Below, in pieces: positions 17,022 to 25,125 of a stretch of 64,000 nt of DNA. Source of the DNA: Tardiphaga robiniae (GTDB taxonomy: Bacteria > Pseudomonadota > Alphaproteobacteria > Rhizobiales > Xanthobacteraceae); the NCBI RefSeq assembly GCF_013359755.1, contig NZ_JABMCJ010000082.1, positions 213,105 to 277,104 on the forward strand. The letters run 5' to 3'. The position numbers and the translations under genes were made by a program. The first letter of the stretch is position 1, and each line of letters begins with the position of its first letter. The notes beneath the pieces are model-generated. The model saw only the letters and a program-made list of their open reading frames with translations, had not been told where the DNA came from and did not search any database.

Positions 17022-17762
17022 ATGACAGCGCCCAATCGCCATATCGTCGTGGTCGAGGATGCAGTGGCTCTCGCCGAGGCCGCAGCCGACCGGCTGATCG
17101 AGCGCATCGAGGCCAATCCCGGTCGCATCGCCATCTGCATGACTGGCGGATCGAGCCCGAAGCGGCTCTATGAATTACTCGCCACCGAACCCTATCGCAG
17201 CGAAATCCCCTGGGATCGCGTACACTGGTTCATCGGCGACGACCGCTTCGTTTCTTCAAGCGACCCGCTCAACAACATGAGTATGGCGCGAACTGCGTTT
17301 CTGGATGCATGCGCGCCACTTGCGAATGTGCACCCGATCAAGACCGATGCGGCGAATCCGGATGACGCGGCGGCGCTCTATGCGCGCGAACTGCAGTCCT
17401 TCTACGGCACCCACAAGCTCGATAAAGCCAAACCGCTGTTCGATCTCGTATTGCTCGGCGTCGGCCCCGATGGCCACGTGGCGTCGCTGTTTCCCGGATA
17501 TCCCGGCATCGAGATCAAGGACCGCTGGGTAGTCGGCGTGCCCGAAGCGCATGTAAAGCCGTTCGTGCCGCGCGTCAGCCTGACGCTGCCGGCCCTGGCC
17601 TCATGCCGAGAGATGCTGTTCCTGATGAGCGGCGAGGACAAGCGCGCAATCCTGACGCGCGTGCTGAAGGGCGAGGATCTGCCAGCCAATCGCGCGCGGT
17701 CGGACGGCGAAACCGTATGGCTGTGCGACAAGGCCGCCCTGCCGGACGACGCGCGTGGCTGA
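17022..17762 (+). CDS. pgl: 6-phosphogluconolactonase
   Basis: 246 aa, DevB/SOL type. It hydrolyses 6-phosphogluconolactone, the product of Zwf. Motifs: CMTGGSSPKRLYELLA near residues 41-56, VHWFIGDDRFV near 68, and GVGPDGHVASLFPG near 146, which holds the catalytic His. It starts 4 bases after zwf and its last 8 bases overlap the GTG start of gntK, so translation is probably coupled. Confidence 0.95.
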   Translation: MTAPNRHIVVVEDAVALAEAAADRLIERIEANPGRIAICMTGGSSPKRLYELLATEPYRSEIPWDRVHWFIGDDRFVSSSDPLNNMSMARTAFLDACAPLANVHPIKTDAANPDDAAALYARELQSFYGTHKLDKAKPLFDLVLLGVGPDGHVASLFPGYPGIEIKDRWVVGVPEAHVKPFVPRVSLTLPALASCREMLFLMSGEDKRAILTRVLKGEDLPANRARSDGETVWLCDKAALPDDARG

Positions 17763-18297
17763 CACCGCGCCCAAGACTCTGGCACCCAAGATCCTGGCAC
17801 CCAAGGCTCTGGTGGTGATGGGCGTCTCCAGCTCAGGCAAGAGCACGATCGCGAAGACGCTTGCTGAACGCCTCGGCTGGCGTTTCGCCGATGGCGACGA
17901 TTTTCACCCGAAGGCAAATATCGAGAAGCAGCGCGCGGGCCAGCCACTCACCGACGACGATCGCTGGCCCTGGCTGCAGGCCATTGCCGACGAGATCGAC
18001 CGCGTCACCGCCGATGGCCAAAAGCTTGTCGTCGCCTGTTCTGCGCTCAAGCGCGCCTATCGCGATCTGCTATTGCACGGCCGCGACGACATTCGCATCG
18101 TCTATCTCGACGGCTCCAGGGAGCTAATCGCCAAGCGCATGGCGGCGCGGAAGAATCATTTCATGCCGCCGACGCTGCTCGACAGTCAGTTCAAGACGCT
18201 CGAAATCCCTGGCCCAGACGAACGCCCGATCACAGTATCCATCGACGACGATGTCGACGGCATCGTCTCCGCCATCATCAAACAACTGCCGGCCTGA
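17755..18297 (+). CDS. gntK: gluconokinase
   Basis: 180 aa from GTG 17755, which overlaps the end of pgl. It phosphorylates gluconate to 6-phosphogluconate and so feeds Gnd. The P-loop GVSSSGKST is near residues 23-31. ADGDDFHPKANIEK, LTDDDRWPWL and CSALKRAYRDLL are typical GntK blocks. The N-terminus contains three 15-base tandem repeats coding for APK-x-L units, so an ATG at 17818 just before the P-loop is an alternative start, though it would cut into the first beta strand (ALVVMG). Together with a PQQ sugar dehydrogenase upstream it could handle gluconate made in the periplasm. Confidence 0.93.
   Translation: MADTAPKTLAPKILAPKALVVMGVSSSGKSTIAKTLAERLGWRFADGDDFHPKANIEKQRAGQPLTDDDRWPWLQAIADEIDRVTADGQKLVVACSALKRAYRDLLLHGRDDIRIVYLDGSRELIAKRMAARKNHFMPPTLLDSQFKTLEIPGPDERPITVSIDDDVDGIVSAIIKQLPA
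17767..17811. repeat. three 15-bp tandem repeats at the gntK 5' end
   Basis: gcgcccaagactctg, gcacccaagatcctg and gcacccaaggctctg follow each other without gaps and encode (A)PKTL-APKIL-APKAL. They are in frame with gntK and could expand or contract by slippage without breaking it. Confidence 0.85.
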
Positions 18298-18308
18298 AGG
18301 ATCAGACC

Positions 18309-19121
18309 ATGACCAAGATTGCTCTCGTGGTGTCCGACGTCGACGGTACGCTCGTCACCCACGACAAACGCCTCACCGACACGGCCAAGGCGGCCGTGAA
18401 GAAACTGGAAGACGCCGGCATCGGCTTCACCATCACGTCGAGCCGCCCGCCCGTCGGCATGCGCTTCCTGGTCAAGCCACTGGGGATCACGCTGCCGATC
18501 GGCCCGTTCAACGGCAGCTCCATGGTGGACGGCGACCTGAAGCCGATCATGCAGCACCTGATCCCGGAATCCGCCACCAAGCGCGCCATCGAAGTACTGG
18601 AAGACCACGGCGTCGATATCTGGATTTTCACCAATGATGAATGGGTGGTCAAGCGCGACGACGGCAAATATGTGCCGCATGAGCGCGACACCATCCAGCA
18701 TGAGGCCGTGATGGTGGATGACTTCACGCCCTATCTTGCCAAGGCCTGCAAGATCGTCGGCGCCAGCGCGGACTTTCCGTTGCTGGAGCGCTGTGAGGGC
18801 GCGATGCAGAAGGCGCTGGGCGATACAGCTGTCGCCGTGCGCTCGCAGAACTACTATCTCGACATCACGCCGCCCAACCAGAACAAAGGCACCTTTGTGC
18901 AGGCGATGGCGCAGCGCCTCGGCATCTCCCTTGAGGCCATCGCCACCATCGGCGACATGCGCAACGACCTGCCGATGTTCAAGGTGTCAGGCATGTCGGT
19001 GGCGATGGGCAATGCGAGCGACGACGTGAAATCGCAGGCAACGGATGTGACATCGTCGAATGAAGAGGAAGGCTTTGCGGGAGCGGTGGAGATGATTTTG
19101 AAAAGGAATGCGGGGCGCTGA
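18309..19121 (+). CDS. Cof-type HAD-family sugar phosphatase
   Basis: 270 aa. HAD superfamily motif I is DVDGTLVTHDKR (residues about 10-21; the two Asp are the nucleophile and acid/base). Motif II is the Ser/Thr in TITSSRPPVG. The C-terminal motif TIGDMRNDLPMF carries the Mg-binding Asp. The large C2-type cap places it with Cof/YidA hydrolases, which dephosphorylate hexose phosphates or pyridoxal phosphate. It lies 11 bases after gntK at the end of the pentose-phosphate operon, so a sugar-phosphate substrate is likely, but the exact one is unknown. Confidence 0.88.
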   Translation: MTKIALVVSDVDGTLVTHDKRLTDTAKAAVKKLEDAGIGFTITSSRPPVGMRFLVKPLGITLPIGPFNGSSMVDGDLKPIMQHLIPESATKRAIEVLEDHGVDIWIFTNDEWVVKRDDGKYVPHERDTIQHEAVMVDDFTPYLAKACKIVGASADFPLLERCEGAMQKALGDTAVAVRSQNYYLDITPPNQNKGTFVQAMAQRLGISLEAIATIGDMRNDLPMFKVSGMSVAMGNASDDVKSQATDVTSSNEEEGFAGAVEMILKRNAGR

Positions 19122-19141
19122 GGCGCTCTGGCACCCGTGGC

Positions 19142-19178
19142 TTCCCTCCCCCAAGCGGCGTAGCCGCGCGGGAGGGAA
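19142..19178. terminator. palindrome between convergent genes
   Basis: Outer arms ttccctccc/gggagggaa with inner gcggc/gccgc lie between the converging HAD and GH15 genes. Without a clear T-tract it may be an extragenic palindrome that also ends both transcripts. Confidence 0.5.
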
Positions 19179-19187
19179 AAGGAAGAA

Positions 19188-21008
19188 CTACTTCGCCCGC
19201 TCCACCTTCTTCTCCTGCGGACGCTTGGCGCTCGCCAGATTATGCGCCACGGCGATCAACGCAATATGGGTCAGCGCCTGCGGGAAGTTGCCGGTCTGGC
19301 GTTTGACGCCGCTGTCATATTCCTCCGCCAGCAGACCGACATCATTGGCGATCGCAACGACGCGATTAAACAGTTCTTCCGCCTTGGCGATCTCACCCAT
19401 CTTGATATAGGCCTCGGCCAGCCACAGGCTGCAGGCGAGGAACGCACCCTCGGCGGGCTGCACCTCGCCGGTGACCTCGCGCGGATCGTGGCGCAGCACG
19501 AAGCCGTCACGTATCAGATATTTCTCGACCGCAGCGATCGTGCCTTTCACGCGAGGATCGTCGGCCGGAAGAAAACCCAGGGCCGGCAGCAGCAGGATGG
19601 CGCCGTCGAGCACGTCCGAACCGTAGGATTCCACGAAGGTGTTTTCGCGGGGATCAAACCCCTTCTCGCAGACGTCGCGGTGAATCTCCTTGCGCAGCTC
19701 CTTCCACTGGTCGACAGGGCCTTTGAGATTGAAGGTCTCGGCGCTCTTGATGGCGCGGTCGAACGCAACCCAGCAGCCGACTTTCGACAGCACATAGTGC
19801 TTGCCGGGACCGCGGCGCTCCCAGATGCCGTGATCGGGCTTATTCCAGACCGAAGCGAGATGTTCGAGGATCTCGCATTCCACCGCCCAGGTGCCATCCT
19901 CGAGATCGAGTTTAGCAACGCGGGTCTGGTGGAAGGCATCAATCAACTCGCCATAGACGTCGAGCTGCAATTGCGCATGGGCGGCATTGCCGACGCGCAC
20001 CGGCAGCGCGCCGCCATAGCCGGGCAGCCAGTCGGCCTCCCATTCGAGCAAGCGGCGCTGGCCCATGATGCCATACATGATCTGCATCTCGGCCGGTGCG
20101 CCGGCGACAGCGCGCAGCAGCCAGCGATACCAGGCGCGCGCCTCATCCGTGTAGCCGCTGTTCATCAGCACCAGCAGCGTGAAGGTCGCATCGCGCAGCC
20201 AGCAGAAGCGATAGTCCCAGTTTCTGGAGCCGCCGAGCTTTTCGGGCAGCGACGTGGTCGGCGCCGCGACGATGCCGCCTGAAGGTGCATAGATCAGCGC
20301 CTTCAGCGTAATCAGCGAGCGCATCACGAGATCGCGGTGCTCGCCTTTATAGGTGCAGCGGCTGCTCCATTCCTTCCAGAATTCCTCGGTGTCCTTCAGC
20401 GCCTCGTCGACATTGATCGGCGCTGGCACTTTGAGATGCGAAGGCCCATAGGTCAGCACGAACGGGACGCTGTCGCCCTGTTTGACTTCGAATTTCGCGA
20501 CGGTCGTGAGGTTCTCGCCATGGGTCTCGACGGGCGTGTGCAGCACGGTCATGTCGGGCCCGCAAATCGCCAGCACTCCGCCGTCCTTGTCGCGCTTCAC
20601 CCAGGGGATGGCCGCGCCGAATCCGAAGCGGATGATCAGCTCCATCCGGACCGTCACCGTGCCGCGATCGCCGCGGACAATGCGCACCACATCAGAGGCA
20701 GCGCCGCGCGGCGGCATGAAGTCGATCAGCGTGATGGCGCCGTCGTCCGTCTCCAGCGTGGTTTCCAGAATGAGGGAGTCGCCGCGATAGCGCCGTTTGC
20801 ATGCCGTGATCGGAGCATCGGGCGTGATTTGCCAGCGGCCATGATCCTTGGTGCCGAGCAGCGCGGTAAAGCATGCGTCAGAATCGAAGGCCGGCCAGCA
20901 CAGCCAGTCGATCGATCCGTTGCGGTTGACGAGAGCGGCGGTCTCACAATCGCCGATCAGCGCGTAATCTTCGATATTGCTGTACAAAGTCTTTCCGCCA
21001 CCTGACAA
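19188..21008 (-). CDS. glycoside hydrolase family 15 (glucoamylase- or trehalase-like)
   Basis: 606 aa, cytoplasmic (no signal peptide). The N-terminal part (SNIEDYALIGDCETAALVNR, GSIDWLCWPAFDSDACF) and the alpha/alpha-barrel part (GGSRNWDYRFCWLRDATFTL near residue 262) are typical of bacterial GH15. The two candidate catalytic glutamates lie in the WEADWLPGYGG region and in PAEGAFLACSLWLAEAY. Members either release glucose from alpha-glucan ends or split trehalose, as in mycobacteria. The start is 3 bases after the malQ stop, so the two are one operon. In a trehalose/glucan island a trehalase role is as likely as glucoamylase. Confidence 0.9.
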   Translation of the reverse strand: MSGGGKTLYSNIEDYALIGDCETAALVNRNGSIDWLCWPAFDSDACFTALLGTKDHGRWQITPDAPITACKRRYRGDSLILETTLETDDGAITLIDFMPPRGAASDVVRIVRGDRGTVTVRMELIIRFGFGAAIPWVKRDKDGGVLAICGPDMTVLHTPVETHGENLTTVAKFEVKQGDSVPFVLTYGPSHLKVPAPINVDEALKDTEEFWKEWSSRCTYKGEHRDLVMRSLITLKALIYAPSGGIVAAPTTSLPEKLGGSRNWDYRFCWLRDATFTLLVLMNSGYTDEARAWYRWLLRAVAGAPAEMQIMYGIMGQRRLLEWEADWLPGYGGALPVRVGNAAHAQLQLDVYGELIDAFHQTRVAKLDLEDGTWAVECEILEHLASVWNKPDHGIWERRGPGKHYVLSKVGCWVAFDRAIKSAETFNLKGPVDQWKELRKEIHRDVCEKGFDPRENTFVESYGSDVLDGAILLLPALGFLPADDPRVKGTIAAVEKYLIRDGFVLRHDPREVTGEVQPAEGAFLACSLWLAEAYIKMGEIAKAEELFNRVVAIANDVGLLAEEYDSGVKRQTGNFPQALTHIALIAVAHNLASAKRPQEKKVERAK

Positions 21009-21011
21009 AAT

Positions 21012-22964
21012 TTACGTCAATGCGGACAAACTCCTGTCCGCGGTTGCAATGTGCAGCGCGTCACGATCGATCGACGTGGCCATCGTCTCCACCGTGGCCG
21101 ACAGCCGCTGCCGCCAGTTCGGATGCTCATTGATGGTGCCGGGAATATTCGGCTGATCGATCACACCCAACAGGTCTTCCAACGCGACGGCCAGCAAACG
21201 GGTCCGCGTGCGCGCGAGAAAGTGAGCGACGGCGTAGAAGTCTTCGGTATTGATGCCCTGGGCTCGCAGCGCCTCGCTGAGCATCTGCAGCGCGTAACGG
21301 CGGGCATCGTCGCTCTCGCCGGGATCGATGCCCAGCGAGCGCTTCAGCTGCAGATCGTGCAGGCTGCGCCAGCCGGCATAGGTCGGCAGATCATGGGTAT
21401 TGAAGGTCACCAGCGCATTCGGTGCGTAATAGTCGATACCGCGGAAGGCATAGCGTTCATCACGCTCGAACATCATCACCAGATACGACCAGATGCCCCA
21501 GGACGCGAGATGATCGCGGAAGCCGTCCGGCACGGTACCGAGGTCCTCACCGATCACCACACAGCGATTGGCGACGCTCTCCTGCGCCGTCACGGCCAAC
21601 AGTGCTTCCAGCGGCATCTTCACATAGGCGCCGTTGTCAGCGTCATAGCCATGCGGCACGACATAGAGGCGATTGAGGCCGAGCACATGATCGAGGCGAA
21701 CCGCGCCCGCATAGCGCATCGAGGCACGCAGCATGTCCTTGAACGGCGCGAAGCCCTGCACTTCCAGCCCCGCCGCATTGAAGCCGGCGAGACCCCAGTT
21801 CTGTCCGGCGGGCTGCAGCGCATCGGGCGGCGCGCCGACGGACAGATGACGCGAAATCGCGATCTGCTCATTCCAGGCATCGAAGCCGCCGGACTGTACG
21901 CCGACGGCGACGTCGAGATAGAGGCCGACGGGCATGCCGAGCTTCGTCGTCAGATCGAAACACGCCTTGAGCTGCAGGTCGGCATTCCACTGCACATATT
22001 CGATATAAGCGACTTCCTTGCCGTCCGGTCCGGCGCGGAAGGCGTCACAGGTCGCGTCATCGGGCAGCAGCCATTCCGACGGCCAGTCCCACCACGCGGT
22101 CTGCTGCTGATGCCGCAGCACCTCGAAACAGGCAAAGCGCGTCAGCAGCGGCGCACGTTCGGCGCGGAATGCGGCGAAGGCCTTCTGACGCTCGGATGTC
22201 GGATCGGCATAGAAAGCCTCGAAGGCCGCGCGCATCGCCTTCGCCTTGGCGGCCGCGATATCCGCATAGTCGACGAATTGGCTCGCGCGCATAGTAGCCA
22301 GCATATCGCCGCTGTCGTTGGCCGCGTATTCGGGCAGCGCCTCGACGTCGATATAAAGCGGATTGAGAAACAGCCGGCTGTTCGGCGAATACGGGCTGCA
22401 TTCGGCCGGCCGGTCGTCGAACAGCGCATGCAGCGGATTGAGCCCGACACCGCCGGCGCCGATCGAGGCCGCCAGTCTGATCAGGTCCTGCAGATCGGTG
22501 AAGTCGCCGATGCCCCAGTTGCGCTCGGAGCGCACGCCATAGAGCTGTACGGCGAGAATCCAGGACCGATCGAAGGTGCCGGGAAATGCCTTGGACGGCG
22601 CGACGATGAACGGCGCCTCGTCGGGGAATTTCTTGGCGTCGACCAGCCTGAGCCGGTGCACGCCGACCGGCAGGTCGCGCGGCCAGGTGATCTCGCGCCC
22701 CTCCGTCGTTCCCTCGGCGATAACCTTAACCCCGTCGAGAATTTTCCAGCTCAGGGGAAACGTGGCAGCCTCATTGAGGACCGTGCGGGCACCCTCGCCG
22801 GCCCGCACCACGACCGGACTCGCCACGAAGCGATGCGGCGTGCGCACCGGCATGGCGTCCAGAATGAGCTTAAGGGCGGCTTCGCCCGTGGTGTGCCACT
22901 GGCCCTGACCGTCGTGAAAACCGGTCTGGATTCCGAGTTCGGCAGCTTTGGTGAAAAGGTCCAT
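21012..22964 (-). CDS. malQ: 4-alpha-glucanotransferase (amylomaltase)
   Basis: 650 aa, GH77. It transfers alpha-1,4-glucan segments between acceptors, rescuing short malto-oligosaccharides. Catalytic blocks: VRLDHVLGLNRLYVVPHG (nucleophile Asp), VVIGEDLGTVPDGFRDHL (acid/base Glu) and FNTHDLPTYAGW (stabilising Asp). WGIGDFTDLQDLI near residue 150 is also typical. The N-terminal 100 residues are the usual MalQ accessory domain. It heads the minus-strand operon with the GH15 gene and has a perfect EcfG-type promoter (23042-23066) about 80 bases upstream. Confidence 0.95.
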   Translation of the reverse strand: MDLFTKAAELGIQTGFHDGQGQWHTTGEAALKLILDAMPVRTPHRFVASPVVVRAGEGARTVLNEAATFPLSWKILDGVKVIAEGTTEGREITWPRDLPVGVHRLRLVDAKKFPDEAPFIVAPSKAFPGTFDRSWILAVQLYGVRSERNWGIGDFTDLQDLIRLAASIGAGGVGLNPLHALFDDRPAECSPYSPNSRLFLNPLYIDVEALPEYAANDSGDMLATMRASQFVDYADIAAAKAKAMRAAFEAFYADPTSERQKAFAAFRAERAPLLTRFACFEVLRHQQQTAWWDWPSEWLLPDDATCDAFRAGPDGKEVAYIEYVQWNADLQLKACFDLTTKLGMPVGLYLDVAVGVQSGGFDAWNEQIAISRHLSVGAPPDALQPAGQNWGLAGFNAAGLEVQGFAPFKDMLRASMRYAGAVRLDHVLGLNRLYVVPHGYDADNGAYVKMPLEALLAVTAQESVANRCVVIGEDLGTVPDGFRDHLASWGIWSYLVMMFERDERYAFRGIDYYAPNALVTFNTHDLPTYAGWRSLHDLQLKRSLGIDPGESDDARRYALQMLSEALRAQGINTEDFYAVAHFLARTRTRLLAVALEDLLGVIDQPNIPGTINEHPNWRQRLSATVETMATSIDRDALHIATADRSLSALT

Positions 22965-23041
22965 TCGGCACGCTGTTTGCAGAGCAACAATCGAAAGTTG
23001 CTGGGAAATTTCTGAATTTGCGGAAGAGGATAGCCGATTTC

Positions 23042-23066
23042 AACGCGTCGATCTAAGCTGAGTTCC
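23042..23066 (-). promoter_or_regulatory. EcfG (general stress) promoter of malQ
   Basis: On the minus strand GGAAC (23066-23062), a 16-base spacer and CGTT (23045-23042) match the EcfG consensus exactly. Transcription would start near 23032, about 70 bases before the malQ ATG. The -35 element is back to back with another GGAAC on the plus strand (23071-23075) facing glgE. Confidence 0.75.
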
Positions 23067-23070
23067 ATGG

Positions 23071-23096
23071 GGAACCAAACCCCTGTCACGGGGCTT
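23071..23096 (+). promoter_or_regulatory. weak EcfG-like promoter facing glgE
   Basis: GGAAC at 23071-23075 mirrors the malQ -35 element (GTTCC-ATGG-GGAAC). The best -10 candidate is GCTT after 17 bases, two mismatches from CGTT. Only the symmetric arrangement makes this worth recording. Confidence 0.3.
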
Positions 23097-23148
23097 TGTA
23101 TATGATCGCACCGTCTCTTTTTGAAAAATCGAACAGGGACGACACCTC

Positions 23149-23166
23149 ATGATGGCATCACCGTGA
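23149..23166 (+). CDS. five-codon upstream leader frame before glgE
   Basis: ATG ATG GCA TCA CCG TGA begins 8 bases after an AGGGAC ribosome-binding site, and its stop overlaps the GTG start of glgE (GTGA). It may serve to couple translation of glgE rather than to make a peptide. It could also be chance. Confidence 0.35.
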   Translation: MMASP

Positions 23167-25115
23167 ACAGAACATCGCAAATCGTGGACACCGCCGGTAT
23201 CGGCGGGGCTTTCCATATCGAAAACATCTATCCGATCATCGACGCTGGCCGCTTCCCGGTCAAACGCATCGTGGGCGAACCTGTCGCTGTCTATGCCGAC
23301 CTGTACCGCGATGGTCACGAGATCATCGCCGCTGCCATTGTCTGGCGCCGTGAGCAGGACCGCGAGTGGAATCGCGTCCCGATGACGCTGGAAGTGAACG
23401 ACCGCTGGGGCGGCTCATTCATCCCCGATGGCATCGGACGCTATGTGTATGCGATCGAGGCCTGGACCGACGAATTCGCCACCTGGCGCCACGGCTTCGA
23501 ACTGAAGCTGAAGGCGGGACAGGATGTCACGCTGGATGCGCTGGAAGGCGCCGGTCTGATGACCAAGGCGCAGAATGGCGGGCCCGAGGCTTCGGCGCTC
23601 ATCGTCAAGCAATGCGAGAATTTTCTGCAGACCGGCGACAATGAGCCGCTGCTGTCACCTGAGCTGCGCACCGCCATGGGCGAGGCCCAGTTACGCCCGG
23701 ACCTGACGCGCTCGCCTTTGTTGCCGCTGATGATCGACCGTGAACGTGCCCGCAACGGCGCGTGGTACGAGATGGTGCCGCGCAGTCAGAGCACAGTGCC
23801 AGGCCAGCACGGCACGTTCCGCGATTGCATCGCCCGCCTGCCCGACGTGCAGGCGATGGGCTTCGATGTGCTGTATTTCACGCCGATCCACCCGATCGGC
23901 AAGACCAACCGCAAGGGCAAGAACAATTCACTGACCTCCGAGCCCGGCGATGTCGGCAGCCCCTATGCCATTGGCGGAGCCGAGGGCGGCCATGACGCAT
24001 TGCATCCGCAGCTCGGCACCATGGAAGATTTCCATGCGCTGATCGCTGCGTGCAAAGACCATGGTCTGGAAGTCGCTATCGACGTCGCCGTGCAATGCTC
24101 GCCGGATCATCCATGGGTCAAGGACCATCCAGACTGGTTCAAGCGCCGGCCGGACGGTTCGATGAAATATGCCGAGAACCCGCCGAAAAAATACGAAGAC
24201 ATCCACAATCCGGACTTCGACTGCGAGGACGCGGGATCGCTGTGGAACGCGCTGCGCGACATGCTGCTGTTCTGGTGCGACCAGGGCGTCAAGATCTTCC
24301 GCATCGACAATCCGCACACCAAGCCGCTGCGGTTCTGGGAATGGGCGATCCATGAGGTGCAGATCAGGCATCCGGACGCGCTGTTTCTGGCGGAAGCGTT
24401 CACACGTCCGAAGCTGATGAAGGGCCTCGCCAAGCTCGGCTTCTCGCAGAGCTATACCTATTTCACCTGGCGCACTGCGAAGTGGGAGATCGAGCAGTAT
24501 CTCAACGAACTGTGCGGCTATCCCGAGCGTGAGTTCTATCGCCCCAACTTCTTCGTCAACACGCCGGACATCCTGCCCTATCATCTGCAATCCGGTGAAG
24601 CCTGGATGTTCAAGGCGCGCGTGGCGCTGGCGGCCGCGCTGTCGTCGACCTATGGCATCTATAACGGTTTCGAACTGCTCGAACACGAAGCCATTCCGGG
24701 CAAGGAGGAATATCTGAACTCGGAGAAATATGAGATCAGGACCCGCGACTGGAATGCGCCGGGCAATATCAAGCCTTATATCACCGCGCTGAACCACGCA
24801 CGCCGCGCCAACACGGCGCTGCAGCAGACGTCAAACCTGCGTTTCATGCCGGTCGACAACGACAACATCATCGGCTTCGTCAAGGAGTCGGTGGATGGCA
24901 CCAATACGGTCGCTGGCGCCATCGCCCTGTCGCGCGATCCTTATGAATTTTGGCTGCCGATCGACACGCAAGTCACAGTCGATGGCGAGAAGCGCAATGT
25001 CGCCGCCGTCGAGAACATCATTACCGGCGAGCGCCATGGCGTCGAATGGGGCGGCATCCGCCTGCGTCTCGATCCCCAGCGCGATCCCGCCATCTTCTTC
25101 CGTTGCCTCGCCTGA
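23163..25115 (+). CDS. glgE: alpha-1,4-glucan:maltose-1-phosphate maltosyltransferase GlgE
   Basis: 650 aa from GTG 23163; an in-frame TTG at 23121 is a weaker choice because it has no ribosome-binding site. GlgE extends alpha-1,4-glucan by transferring maltosyl units from maltose 1-phosphate. The GH13_3 layout is visible: N-terminal beta domain ([20 protein letters not shown]), then catalytic blocks [30 protein letters not shown] (nucleophile Asp near residue 383) and LFLAEAFTR (Glu near 410). [16 protein letters not shown] is also characteristic. The next gene, treS-maltokinase, makes its substrate. It leads the six-gene plus-strand glucan/trehalose operon. Confidence 0.95.
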   Translation: MNRTSQIVDTAGIGGAFHIENIYPIIDAGRFPVKRIVGEPVAVYADLYRDGHEIIAAAIVWRREQDREWNRVPMTLEVNDRWGGSFIPDGIGRYVYAIEAWTDEFATWRHGFELKLKAGQDVTLDALEGAGLMTKAQNGGPEASALIVKQCENFLQTGDNEPLLSPELRTAMGEAQLRPDLTRSPLLPLMIDRERARNGAWYEMVPRSQSTVPGQHGTFRDCIARLPDVQAMGFDVLYFTPIHPIGKTNRKGKNNSLTSEPGDVGSPYAIGGAEGGHDALHPQLGTMEDFHALIAACKDHGLEVAIDVAVQCSPDHPWVKDHPDWFKRRPDGSMKYAENPPKKYEDIHNPDFDCEDAGSLWNALRDMLLFWCDQGVKIFRIDNPHTKPLRFWEWAIHEVQIRHPDALFLAEAFTRPKLMKGLAKLGFSQSYTYFTWRTAKWEIEQYLNELCGYPEREFYRPNFFVNTPDILPYHLQSGEAWMFKARVALAAALSSTYGIYNGFELLEHEAIPGKEEYLNSEKYEIRTRDWNAPGNIKPYITALNHARRANTALQQTSNLRFMPVDNDNIIGFVKESVDGTNTVAGAIALSRDPYEFWLPIDTQVTVDGEKRNVAAVENIITGERHGVEWGGIRLRLDPQRDPAIFFRCLA

Positions 25116-25125
25116 AAGCGTTGAC

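Noticed and set aside
21051..23015. 654-aa plus-strand frame opposite malQ
   Set aside because: Long but antisense; no recognisable motif, whereas MalQ has all catalytic blocks.
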